The notes below the pieces were generated by a model. That model did not search any database. It saw nothing but the letters and a program-made list of their open reading frames with translations, and was not told where the DNA came from. A DNA stretch of 64,000 nt from Planctomycetota bacterium. GTDB taxonomy: Bacteria > Planctomycetota > UBA1135 > GCA-002686595. A program made the translations under genes and the position numbers. The DNA lies in assembly GCA_023150475.1 (NCBI GenBank), contig JAKLKU010000009.1, forward strand, positions 139,375 through 203,374, read 5' to 3'. Below, one piece after another: positions 56,125 to 64,000 of this stretch (position 1 is its first letter; every line of letters begins with the position of its first letter).

Positions 56125-56214
56125 GAGCGTCGGACCCTCGAGCGTCGGATCTTGGAGCCTCGAATCTCGAAACATCCGGTCTCGGAGCATCTGGTCTCGA
56201 AGCGTCGGCGCGTG
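56125..56214. repeat. 15-bp degenerate tandem repeat between mdh and the next gene
   Basis: There are six 15-bp units (consensus near GAGCGTCGGATCTCG) that begin 15 bp after the mdh stop and are in phase with each other. The repeat is a multiple of three, in frame with the next gene, and its last three bases are that gene's chosen GTG start. Confidence 0.88.
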
Positions 56215-57048
56215 AACTCGGTGCGCGTGCGGACGAACGGCGGACTGCTGGCGACGCGCGGACGTCTGCTCGTCGCGTTCTTCGCCTGCGCGTTCGTCGC
56301 GAGCGCGTGCCGAGCGCCGCACGCCGACGCCGCTCGGACGCACCGCGACGCTGAGGCGGCCGAGCCGGCTCCCCAGTCGCCGCCGCCCGTCGAGATCGCT
56401 TGTCCCGCGTATCCGCCGAGCGTCGATCTGCGCGCCGAGTTCGAGCGCTTCGGTTTCGTGCCGCGCGGACAAGGCCCGCGGCCGACGTGCTCGATCTTCG
56501 CAGCGACGGCGGCGTTCGAGTTCGCGCTCGCCGAACTCGGCGAACCCGTGCGGCTCTCGCCGGAGTTCGTCAACTGGGCGGCAAGTGCCGCCGTCGGCGC
56601 GCGCGGGGACGGGAACTTCTTCCACAACGCACTCGCCGGTTTCGAGCGCTTCGGCGCGAGCGCCGCGGAGCTCTGCGCCTACCGCGAAACGTTCGATCCG
56701 GCGTTCGAGCCGAGCGCCGAGGCGCTTGCCGACGCGGCGGCGCGTCGAGAGCGCACCGGCGCGCAGCTCGTCGTGCACTGGACCGTGCCGTGGGTGCCCG
56801 ATCGGTTCGGGCTCGACGAGCAACAGTTCGCCGAGTTCAAACGCGTGCTCGCGGCGGGCCATCCGATCGCCGCGGGCTCCGCGCACAGCCGGCTCCTGGT
56901 CGGCTACCGCGACGACGCTGCCGCGCCCGGCGGCGGCGTCTTCCTGGTGCTCGATTCGGCGCTCGCGAGCTACACGGAGATCGACTACGCGTTCGCGAGG
57001 GCCCAGGTCGCCGACGCCTTCTGGATCGAGCCGCGGCGCGGCGAGTGA
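56212..57048 (+). CDS. Lipoprotein with papain-like (C1/C39-type) cysteine peptidase fold
   Basis: This is a 278-residue protein. GTG at 56212 is used; GTG at 56221 is equally possible. A lipoprotein signal (LLVAFFACAFVASAC) is followed by a domain that reads as a papain-like fold: QGPRPTCSIFAATAAFEFAL (Gln and active Cys positions), then SPEFVNWAAS, and the His region HPIAAGSAHSRLLVGYRDDA. The third residue is within VFLVLDSAL, where Asp takes the place of the usual Asn. It could be an active peptidase or an inactive relative. It follows mdh but is probably not functionally linked to it. Confidence 0.72.
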   Translation: MNSVRVRTNGGLLATRGRLLVAFFACAFVASACRAPHADAARTHRDAEAAEPAPQSPPPVEIACPAYPPSVDLRAEFERFGFVPRGQGPRPTCSIFAATAAFEFALAELGEPVRLSPEFVNWAASAAVGARGDGNFFHNALAGFERFGASAAELCAYRETFDPAFEPSAEALADAAARRERTGAQLVVHWTVPWVPDRFGLDEQQFAEFKRVLAAGHPIAAGSAHSRLLVGYRDDAAAPGGGVFLVLDSALASYTEIDYAFARAQVADAFWIEPRRGE

Positions 57049-57190
57049 GCCTGCGATCCGAGGCGACCGTCGAGCTCGCCCACCCGGCCGAGCCGAGGCG
57101 TCGGCGCGAATTCGGGGAGTTGCGGCGAAACGACGCGCTCGCGGCGACGCTGGAGACGAAGAGCTCCTCTGGCTTCGAAAGGCACCTCTC

Positions 57191-58855
57191 ATGACTTCGA
57201 CCGAATTCCGTTTCGTCCGTCGCGCGTCCGCGTGGTTCGCCGCGCTGACGCTCGGCGCCTCCGCGGCACCCGCGCAGCAGTGCACCCCCGACGCGTTCGA
57301 ACCGAACGAGTCGTGCGCAGCGCTCGCGAACGTCGCGCCCGGCCTGCACGCGGGTCTGACGCTGCCGACCGGCGGCGCGGACTTCTACCGCGTCGGCGTG
57401 CCGGCAGCGCACCGGCTCGAAGCGCGCGTGACGCTCGCGCAGTCGGACCCATCGTTCTTCGGGCTCTTCCGGATCTGGCGTGACGACGGTTCGGCGGTCC
57501 CCTGCGACGCGCCCGAGGCGCAGGTCGCGTTCGAACTGCTGGAGCTCGGCAAGACGCAGTTCCTGCTCTCGTGGAGCGCGGACACGAACGCGCCGTCGTC
57601 GTTCGTCGTCAGCCTCGAGTCGGTGGTGGGTGCATGCGCGACCTACACGCTCGACCTCGCGGTGGTGCCGGATCCGTGCGCACAACTCGCCGCCGACGCG
57701 TTCGAGCCGAACGACGCGTGTGCGACGCCGGCCGCGTTGGGACCGGGCTCGTACCCGAACCTCACCGTCGGCGTCGGCGACCTCGACTTCTACGACGTCA
57801 CCGTGCCGGGCCTCTCGCTTGCGACGCTCGACGTCGGCGGCCTCGCCGCCGGGGACGAACTCGAGGTCTTCGCGTGGTCGAGCGCCTCTTCGTGCGGCGA
57901 TCCGAACCAGGCGAGCGCTGGAAACGTGATCGCTGGCCCCGCGACCGGCCGGCTGTTCCTCGCCAACTGGAACTCGACGCCTCGGAGTTTCGTCGTGCGC
58001 GTGACGCCGCGTCCGAACCAAGCGTCGCAGTCGGGATTCTGCGGCTCGTACTCGCTCGACGTCACGTCGACGTTCGATCCGTGCGGCGTGTTGACCGGCG
58101 ACCCGTTCGAGCCGAACAGCGTGTGCTCGTCGGCGCCGCTGCTCACGAGCTCGGTCTCCGACCTCTCGATCGCACAAGACGTCGACCTCGAGTGGTACTC
58201 GATCGACGTGCCCGCGCACTCGACGCTGCGGCTCGTCACGGCGTCGCACCAAGCGAACGTGCAGCGGCCGACGATGCTCTTCTCCGGCTGCGCGGGCAAT
58301 CCGGACTTCCTGATGTCGAGCCATCCGCTCGACTTCGGCGTCGATCCGCGGCACATCCTGGTGTGGACGAACCCGTTCGGCGCGCCGGTCTCGACGAAGT
58401 TGCTCGTGATCCGGCCGACCGGCGCGCTCTTCTGCGACGTGTACGACATCGAACTCGAGTTCACGCTCGGCACGCCGTTCTGCAACGTGTCGCCGAACTC
58501 GACCGGTGAAGCTGCGCGGCTCTCGGCCAACGGTTCGACGACGCCCGGCGTCGGCACGCTGACGTTGAGCGCCGGTCCGGTCCCGGCGGCGAAGAGCGGA
58601 CTCGTGATCATGAGCACGAACACGAAGCCGTCGACGCCGTTCGGCAAGGGCTACCTCTGTCTCTCCGCGCCGATCGTGCGCTTCCCCGTCACGACGACGG
58701 GCGGCGGAACGCTCGTCACGACGCTCGATTGGACCGGTGCGAGCTCGTCGATCCAGCCCGGCGACACCTGGCAGTTCCAGACGTGGTTCCGCGACCCGGC
58801 GGGCGGTGGCGCGGGCTTCAACCTGAGCGAGGGGCTCTCCATCCTCTTCCAGTAG
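57191..58855 (+). CDS. Secreted protein with three PPC-like domains and a planctomycete-type C-terminal module
   Basis: This is a 554-residue exported protein with a signal peptide ([19 protein letters not shown]). Three pre-peptidase-C-terminal-like domains begin with [18 protein letters not shown] and DPFEPNSVC and share the D-x-D-x-Y-x-V core. The C-terminal 120 residues ([20 protein letters not shown], then [19 protein letters not shown]) match a module I remember from many planctomycete secreted proteins. No protease domain is present, so the PPC domains are likely adhesive or structural. The ATG at 57191 follows the leader CTCTC. Confidence 0.78.
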   Translation: MTSTEFRFVRRASAWFAALTLGASAAPAQQCTPDAFEPNESCAALANVAPGLHAGLTLPTGGADFYRVGVPAAHRLEARVTLAQSDPSFFGLFRIWRDDGSAVPCDAPEAQVAFELLELGKTQFLLSWSADTNAPSSFVVSLESVVGACATYTLDLAVVPDPCAQLAADAFEPNDACATPAALGPGSYPNLTVGVGDLDFYDVTVPGLSLATLDVGGLAAGDELEVFAWSSASSCGDPNQASAGNVIAGPATGRLFLANWNSTPRSFVVRVTPRPNQASQSGFCGSYSLDVTSTFDPCGVLTGDPFEPNSVCSSAPLLTSSVSDLSIAQDVDLEWYSIDVPAHSTLRLVTASHQANVQRPTMLFSGCAGNPDFLMSSHPLDFGVDPRHILVWTNPFGAPVSTKLLVIRPTGALFCDVYDIELEFTLGTPFCNVSPNSTGEAARLSANGSTTPGVGTLTLSAGPVPAAKSGLVIMSTNTKPSTPFGKGYLCLSAPIVRFPVTTTGGGTLVTTLDWTGASSSIQPGDTWQFQTWFRDPAGGGAGFNLSEGLSILFQ

Positions 58856-58960
58856 CCCGACGCGTCGGCCGCGAGTGCGCGTCGCACGCCGCGCGCGGAT
58901 CCTCGAGATCGGCTCGAGATCCGCGCGCGGTGCGTTCGACATCGGACCAAGGGTGTCCGT

Positions 58961-60589
58961 GTGGTGAACGCGAAGGTCTGGTGCTTCGTGCGCGTCGCGA
59001 CTCTGGTCGCGTGCGTGTCGCTGGTGCTCGTCGGTTGCGGCGGCGGCTCGGGTGGTTCGAGCGCGAGTTCGGCGCCGAGTGCCCCGAGCGCGCCGGCCGC
59101 GCCGGTCGTCACGGCGGGGGACGGCGCGAACTCGATCCAGTGGAGCGCCGTGTCGGGCGCGACGAGCCACACGCTCTACTGGTCGACCACGTCCCCGGTC
59201 GACGTCGACACGGCCGCGAGCGTGACGTTGACGGCGAGTCCCCACGTGCACTCGGGACTCACCAACGCGGTGGTCTACTACTACGTCGTCACGGCGTCGA
59301 ACGCCGCGGGCGAGAGCGAGCCGTCGAGCGAATGCCACGCGATGCCGAGCGCCGCGTCGAGCCTCTACGACCCGAGCTGGGGCTCGATCGCGAGCGCGAC
59401 GACGCGCACGCTCGACTACGACTCCGGGCTCACCGCCGTGCAGAACGGCGCGGCGCTGAAGGCGGCGATGCAATCGCTCGGCCCCGGCGAACGCCTCGAG
59501 GTCGGGTCGGGCACGTACTCGGTCAACTCGTACTTCGCGCTCGACCTCCAAGGCACCGCGCAAGCGCCGATCTTCATCGTCGCGAAGAGCGGCGAGACGC
59601 CGGTGCTCACGCGGCCCGACGCGAGTCAGAACGTCTTGAACGTCGGCGTGTCGTCGACGACCAAGTTCGTCTGTCTCCAAGGCTTCGAGGTCACCGGCGG
59701 GAGCATGGGCCTCCGGCTCTACGACGTCGAGGACTTCTGGCTCGACCGCTGTCACGTCCACCACACGGGCGAAGCCGGCGTCACGGCGAACACGGCGGAC
59801 ACCGAGCGCCTGCACCTCACGCGCAACGAAGTCGAGCACACGCTCGGCACCGGCGAAGGCTTCTACCTCGGCGCGAACAACGGCACCTACGTGATGAGCG
59901 ACAGCGTGATCGCGTTGAACCACGTGCACGACACCGGCGGCACGCAGGGCGACGGCATCGAGATCAAACAGGGCAGCTTCGGCAACTGGGTCGCCGAGAA
60001 CGTCGTGCACGACACCAACTACCCGTGCATCCTGCTCTACGGCACCGGCGGCATGGCGTTCAACCTGGTCGAGAAGAACGTCTGCTGGAACTCCGGCGAC
60101 AACGTGTTGCAGGTCCAAGGCGAAGCGGTGGTGCGCAACAACCTGTTGATGCACGGCGCGAACGCGTTCGGCAGCCACGACCACCAAGGCCAAGTGCGCG
60201 ACCTCGAGTTCGTGCACAACACGCTGATCAACGTCGGCCGCGGCGCGCAGCTCTCGAACTGGACCGGTCGGCCCGGCATGGTGTTCGCGAACAACGTCGT
60301 CTACAGCCAGAACTCGCAGTCGGTGTCGTTCTCGGGCGGTTCGACCGGCGTGACGGTCTCCGGCAACGTGTTCGTGGGTTCGGTGTCGGGCGCATCGAGC
60401 GGTTGGCTCGTCGGCAACGGCCTCGCGGACTTCACCGACGTCAGCTGGGACGCGACGCACCGCGACGCCACGCTGTCGAACGCGAGCGCGATCCTCGCGA
60501 GCGGCGACCCGACGTGGGAAGTCGCCGACGATCTCTCCGGCGCGCCGCGCACGGGGACCGTCGAAGCGGGCTGCTACGACGGTCCCTGA
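58961..60589 (+). CDS. Lipoprotein with fibronectin III domain and right-handed beta-helix
   Basis: This is a 542-residue lipoprotein. The GTG at 58961 or 58964 starts it. The signal ends with the lipobox LVGC, followed by a Gly/Ser-rich spacer ([20 protein letters not shown]). A fibronectin type III-like domain (about 50-130, [18 protein letters not shown]) precedes a NosD-like beta-helix (about 150-530), with Gly/Asn/Val turns such as [40 protein letters not shown] and [15 protein letters not shown]. It is probably a surface polysaccharide-binding or -degrading protein; catalytic residues were not identified. Confidence 0.8.
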   Translation: MVNAKVWCFVRVATLVACVSLVLVGCGGGSGGSSASSAPSAPSAPAAPVVTAGDGANSIQWSAVSGATSHTLYWSTTSPVDVDTAASVTLTASPHVHSGLTNAVVYYYVVTASNAAGESEPSSECHAMPSAASSLYDPSWGSIASATTRTLDYDSGLTAVQNGAALKAAMQSLGPGERLEVGSGTYSVNSYFALDLQGTAQAPIFIVAKSGETPVLTRPDASQNVLNVGVSSTTKFVCLQGFEVTGGSMGLRLYDVEDFWLDRCHVHHTGEAGVTANTADTERLHLTRNEVEHTLGTGEGFYLGANNGTYVMSDSVIALNHVHDTGGTQGDGIEIKQGSFGNWVAENVVHDTNYPCILLYGTGGMAFNLVEKNVCWNSGDNVLQVQGEAVVRNNLLMHGANAFGSHDHQGQVRDLEFVHNTLINVGRGAQLSNWTGRPGMVFANNVVYSQNSQSVSFSGGSTGVTVSGNVFVGSVSGASSGWLVGNGLADFTDVSWDATHRDATLSNASAILASGDPTWEVADDLSGAPRTGTVEAGCYDGP

Positions 60590-60714
60590 CGTCGGCCGTT
60601 CGGCGTATGCGCCGAGCGCACGCGGCGGGTTGTGCGCGGGCTCGAGCCCGTTATCCTCCCGGGCTCTGCACACCGTTGCTGCGCCAAGAGAGCGCCCGAA
60701 CTCGAGAGCCCGCC

Positions 60715-62139
60715 ATGAGCCCGACCCGCACCGAAAGTGATTCCTTCGGCCCGATCCAAGTCCCGAGCGAAGCCCTGTGGGGCGCGCAGACACAGCGTTC
60801 GAAGGAGAACTTCAAGATCGGCGGGCACACGTTCCCGAGGCCGATGATCCGCGCGCTCGGACTGGTCAAGAAGTGCGCGGCGCTCGCGAACATCGAGCTC
60901 GGCGAGCTGAAGATGCTCGGCAAGAAGGAACGAGCGGCGCTGCTGCAAGCGTGCGACGAAGTGATCGAAGGCCGCTGGGACGCGCACTTCCCGTTGGTCG
61001 TCTGGCAGACCGGTTCGGGCACGCAGTCGAACATGAACACGAACGAGGTGGTCTCGAACCGCGCGATCCAATTGCTCGGCGGTGAGCTCGGTTCGAAGAA
61101 GCCCATTCACCCGAACGACCATGTCAACCGCGGCCAGTCCTCGAACGACGCGTTCCCGACCGCAATGCACGTCGCGGCGGCGGAAGAAGCGGCGAAACGG
61201 CTCCTGCCGGCGCTCGAGGAGCTCGAACGCGCGCTCGACGCGAAGGCGAAGGCCTGGAAGAAGGTCGTCAAGATCGGCCGCACGCACCTGCAGGACGCGA
61301 CTCCGTTGACGGTGGGGCAGGAGTTCTCCGGTTACGTGCAGCAGTTGAAGGACGCACGCCGCGCCGTGACGAAGGCGCTCGACGGCGTCTACGAGCTCGC
61401 GCTCGGCGGCACCGCGGTCGGCACCGGACTCAACAGCCATCCGAAGTACGCGAAGCTTGCCGCCGCGAAGCTCGCGGCCGAGACCGGCTTGCCGTTCAAG
61501 ACGGCGCCGAACAAGTTCGCGGCGCTCGCCGGCCACGACGCGCTCGTGTTCCTCTCGGGCGCGCTCAAGACGAGCGCCGTCGCGTTGATGAAGATCGCGA
61601 ACGACGTGCGCTGGCTCGGTTCGGGCCCGCGCTGCGGTCTCGGCGAACTGAAGCTCCCGGAGAACGAGCCGGGCAGCTCGATCATGCCGGGCAAGGTGAA
61701 TCCGACGCAGTGCGAGGCGCTGACGATGGTTTGCGTGCAGGTGCTCGGCAACGATGCCGCGGTCGGCATCGCGGGCTCGCAGGGCAACTTCGAGCTCAAC
61801 GTGTTCAAGCCGGTGATCGTGCACAACGTGCTCGGCTCGATCCGGCTGCTCGCCGACGCGTGCGATTCGTTCCGCGAGAAGTGCATCGAAGGCCTCGAGC
61901 TCGACGAGCAGCGCGTCGAGACCCTGATGCGTCAGTCGCTGATGCTGGTGACGGCGTTGAACCGCCACATCGGCTACGACAACGCGGCCAAGGTCGCGAA
62001 GAACGCGCACAAGAAGGGCATCACGTTGCGCGAATCGGTGATCGAGCTCGGGCTCCTGACCGGCGAAGCGTTCGACAAGGCCGTGCGCCCCGAGGACATG
62101 GTCGCGCCGAAGGCCGGCATCGGCGGCGGCGGCGGCTGA
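60715..62139 (+). CDS. fumC: Class II fumarate hydratase
   Basis: This is a 474-residue enzyme of the fumarase/aspartase superfamily that converts fumarate to malate. The ATG gives [20 protein letters not shown]. The family signature [10 protein letters not shown] is present with [30 protein letters not shown] and [16 protein letters not shown]. Length and motifs fit the heat-stable class II enzyme. It follows the beta-helix lipoprotein by 125 bp. With idh and mdh 5-7 kb upstream it makes a loose TCA neighbourhood. A 21-bp repeat lies just after the stop. Confidence 0.96.
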   Translation: MSPTRTESDSFGPIQVPSEALWGAQTQRSKENFKIGGHTFPRPMIRALGLVKKCAALANIELGELKMLGKKERAALLQACDEVIEGRWDAHFPLVVWQTGSGTQSNMNTNEVVSNRAIQLLGGELGSKKPIHPNDHVNRGQSSNDAFPTAMHVAAAEEAAKRLLPALEELERALDAKAKAWKKVVKIGRTHLQDATPLTVGQEFSGYVQQLKDARRAVTKALDGVYELALGGTAVGTGLNSHPKYAKLAAAKLAAETGLPFKTAPNKFAALAGHDALVFLSGALKTSAVALMKIANDVRWLGSGPRCGLGELKLPENEPGSSIMPGKVNPTQCEALTMVCVQVLGNDAAVGIAGSQGNFELNVFKPVIVHNVLGSIRLLADACDSFREKCIEGLELDEQRVETLMRQSLMLVTALNRHIGYDNAAKVAKNAHKKGITLRESVIELGLLTGEAFDKAVRPEDMVAPKAGIGGGGG

Positions 62140-62166
62140 CCGAGCGCAGGCGGCTGACCGCGCGGC

Positions 62167-62229
62167 GGCGGCGACTGTCCCAGCCGAGGCGGCGACTGCC
62201 TCGGCCGAGGCGGCGACTGCCCGGGCCGC
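62167..62229. repeat. 21-bp tandem repeat after fumC
   Basis: Three imperfect units of GGCGGCGACTGTCCCAGCCGA follow one another 27 bp past the fumC stop. Third-unit changes are concentrated in the right half. Confidence 0.85.
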
Positions 62230-62416
62230 TGCGACGCGTGCCGGCGGATCCGGCGTGCCGCGCCGCGCGAACGACGGGCTCGCCGGTGCGTGACGCAGCC
62301 GCGTCGGTTCGTGATGCGTTCGCGCCGAGGATCCGGCGCCCGACCCTGGACGGGCGTCGCCGCGCAGCGTCGACTGTCCGCCCGCCGCTTTGCCCGTCGT
62401 CCCAAGACCTCGATCG

Positions 62417-63418
62417 ATGATCTCACAACTCTTGCTCGCCGCGCTGACGCTGTGCGTCGCGCCGCAGTCCCGCACCGAAGTCGTCACGATGAAGGCCGTG
62501 CGCATCCACGCGTTCGGCGGCGTCGAGCAACTGAAGCACGAGGACGCGGAGAAGCCCGTGCCGGGCGCCGGGGAAGTGCTCGTGCGCGTGCAAGCCGCCG
62601 GCGTCAATCCGGTCGACTGGAAGGCGCGTGAAGGCCTGCTGAAGTCGCTCGCGCCGAAGTTGCCGCAGGTCCTCGGCTACGACGTCGCGGGCAAGGTCGA
62701 AGCGCTCGGCCCCGGGACCGAAGGGGTGAAGGTCGGAGACGCGGTGTGCGCGTACCTCTCGCTCTCGCGCGGCGGCGGATACGCGGAGTTCGCGCTCGTG
62801 CGCGTCGACGAACTCGCGCTCGCGCCGAAGAAGGCGAGTGTGACCGAAGCCGCGGGCCTGCCGCTCGCCGGGCTCACGGCGTGGCAAGCCTTGGTCGACG
62901 AAGCGGAGCTCGGCCCCGGACAGCGTGTGTTGATCCACGGCGGCGCGGGCGGAGTCGGACACCTCGCCGTGCAGCTCGCGAAAGCGCGCGGCGCGTTCGT
63001 CTACGCGACCGCGGGGACGCAGAACCAGGCGTTCCTGAAGGAGCTCGGCGTCGATCGGCCGATCGATTACACGACGGAACGGTTCGAGGAGATCGCGACC
63101 GACGTCGACGTCGTGCTCGACACGATCGGCGGCGAGACGGCGCAACGGAGCTACTCGCTCGTCAAACGCGGCGGCACGTACGTGTCGATCGTCGGACCGC
63201 CGGACGTCACGTCGCTCGCGGAGCGCGGCGTCAACGGCCGCGCGATCCTCGTGCAGCCGAACGGCGAGCAGCTCGCGGAGCTCGTGAAGCTCGTCGACGA
63301 GAAGAAACTGAAGGTCGCGGTCAGCGCGACGCTGCCGCTCGCCGAAGCTCGGCGCGCTCACGAACTCTCGGCCAAGGGTCACGTCCGCGGCAAGCTGGTG
63401 CTTTCCGTCGCGCCGTGA
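62417..63418 (+). CDS. MDR-superfamily NADP-dependent zinc-independent oxidoreductase (quinone oxidoreductase-like)
   Basis: This is a medium-chain dehydrogenase/reductase of about 333 residues. The GroES-like N-domain has GEVLVRVQAAGVNPVDWKAR. The Rossmann motif is IHGGAGGVGHLAVQLAKA, and C-terminal PLAEARRAHELSAKGHVRGK fits the quinone oxidoreductase/AdhP-like group. The zinc ligands of true alcohol dehydrogenases are missing. The upstream ATG at 62417 adds a hydrophobic stretch (MISQLLLAALTLCVAP) that resembles a signal peptide; the ATG at 62489 (MKAVRIHAFGG) is the usual family start. Both are possible and I give the longer. Confidence 0.8.
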   Translation: MISQLLLAALTLCVAPQSRTEVVTMKAVRIHAFGGVEQLKHEDAEKPVPGAGEVLVRVQAAGVNPVDWKAREGLLKSLAPKLPQVLGYDVAGKVEALGPGTEGVKVGDAVCAYLSLSRGGGYAEFALVRVDELALAPKKASVTEAAGLPLAGLTAWQALVDEAELGPGQRVLIHGGAGGVGHLAVQLAKARGAFVYATAGTQNQAFLKELGVDRPIDYTTERFEEIATDVDVVLDTIGGETAQRSYSLVKRGGTYVSIVGPPDVTSLAERGVNGRAILVQPNGEQLAELVKLVDEKKLKVAVSATLPLAEARRAHELSAKGHVRGKLVLSVAP

Positions 63419-63448
63419 CGTCGCGGCGCGCGCCGCTCGGGCGTGGCC

Positions 63449-64000
63449 TCACTCCTTGCCGTCGGGGTGGCACGCGTAGCAGTTGTTGGAGTTCCAGACG
63501 TAGTTGTTCACGTCGTCGTGCTCGCCGTCCATCTTGGACTTCGAGTGCTCGTGGCAGTGCGTGCACGAGAATTGGACGTAGTTCGGCGGCGCGAGGTGGC
63601 AGTCGATGCAGTCGAAGCTCTTGTGCTTGCCCGTCGTGATCGGGAACTGCGGGTGGCTGAACTGGCCGTTGTTCCAGTCGAGCGTGTCGTGGCACGTCTC
63701 GCAGTCGGTGCCGAAGCCCGCGGTCGAGTGCTTGGGATTCGTCGTGCCGTTGTAGTCGGGTAGGTGGCACGCGACGCAGCCGTTGGTGATGCCGGTGTGG
63801 TCGAACTGGGCGTTGTTCCAATCGACCGTGTCGTGGCACTGCTCGCAGTTCGTGCCGATGCCCATCACGGCGTGATCCGGGCTCGTCGTGTTGTCGTAGT
63901 CCGTCTGGTGGCACGTGACGCAGCCGTTGACGATGCCGGTGTGGTCGAACTGGGCGCCGAACCACGTGTTGGTGCCGTGGCACTGCTCGCAGTTCGTGGA
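63449..64000 (-). CDS. C-terminal part of a multihaem c-type cytochrome (N-terminus outside window)
   Basis: The frame is open from the right edge, so only the last 183 residues are seen. It has at least eight CXXCH haem motifs (for example CEQCH, CVTCH, CVACH, CETCH, CIDCH, CTHCH, CYACH). The first five occur as imperfect internal repeats of about 47 residues, of the form WNNAQFDHTGITNGCVACH. Such proteins act in periplasmic or outer-surface electron transfer. It ends in KE-stop at 63449. Its partner genes lie beyond the window, and the MDR oxidoreductase next to it converges. Confidence 0.9.
   Translation of the reverse strand, partial: STNCEQCHGTNTWFGAQFDHTGIVNGCVTCHQTDYDNTTSPDHAVMGIGTNCEQCHDTVDWNNAQFDHTGITNGCVACHLPDYNGTTNPKHSTAGFGTDCETCHDTLDWNNGQFSHPQFPITTGKHKSFDCIDCHLAPPNYVQFSCTHCHEHSKSKMDGEHDDVNNYVWNSNNCYACHPDGKE

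Noticed and set aside
56837-60793. 1,318-codon minus-strand frame
   Set aside because: It is antisense to three well-supported exported-protein genes and repeats Arg/Glu/His patterns without any family motif.

Overview
This window is about 64 kb of very GC-rich bacterial chromosome. The housekeeping set is bacterial: tig-clpP-clpX, ettA, mnmG, mnmA, yajC, yraN, and TCA-cycle enzymes. It is mixed with many large secreted or lipoprotein genes of the kind common in Planctomycetota: FG-GAP beta-propellers, right-handed beta-helices, PPC-like repeats, HEAT/TPR proteins and large VWA proteins. I infer a planctomycete, possibly the Saltatorellus/Engelhardtia-like lineage, from gene content and remembered family patterns. 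No 16S or marker phylogeny is available here, so this is moderate to low confidence.

Layout. 1-8 kb: the 3' end of a TPR-like gene, a DHH phosphoesterase, the tig-clpP-clpX cluster (clpX stop inside a 16-bp tandem repeat), a HerA-like ATPase and a NUDIX protein. 8.4-13.6 kb: an inserted segment bounded by two identical 77-bp copies of the ettA 3' end. It carries an IS element with 20-bp inverted ends, a carboxypeptidase-regulatory-like protein and a Cys-rich secreted protein, and it separates ettA from the NUDIX gene. 13.5-19 kb: ettA, an ALDH7-type dehydrogenase, a GT2 glycosyltransferase and a beta-helix protein. 19-25 kb: two large paralogous secreted proteins of a family I do not recognise. 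25-29 kb: a surface-polysaccharide group (GT4, flippase, sulfotransferase). 29-32.8 kb: two secreted propeller-like proteins and a membrane metallophosphoesterase. 32.9-36.8 kb: a benzoyl-CoA epoxidation module, boxC-boxB, divergent from a BoxR-type regulator. 36.9-42 kb: a Vgb-like propeller, a radical SAM enzyme, tRNA-Ser(GCU), a gene-poor stretch with short repeats and a HEAT-like protein. 42-48.3 kb: mnmG, a WbaP/EpsB-type sugar transferase, yraN-yajC and divergent mnmA. 48.3-53.6 kb: a VWA protein and three HEAT/TPR proteins. 54-63.4 kb: isocitrate, malate and fumarate enzymes interleaved with exported proteins, then an MDR oxidoreductase. The right edge cuts a multihaem cytochrome c with at least eight CXXCH motifs.

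How the genes fit together. Tig, ClpP and ClpX form a folding and proteolysis group. MnmG and MnmA both modify tRNA wobble U34. BoxB and BoxC carry out the epoxidation and ring-cleavage steps of aerobic benzoyl-CoA degradation under BoxR, but the BoxA reductase and benzoate-CoA ligase are not in the window. The GT4/flippase/sulfotransferase group plus the distant sugar transferase suggest export of a sulfated surface polysaccharide. Short tandem repeats (10-21 bp units) recur in intergenic DNA. No CRISPR array, rRNA gene, integrase or phage structural gene was seen.
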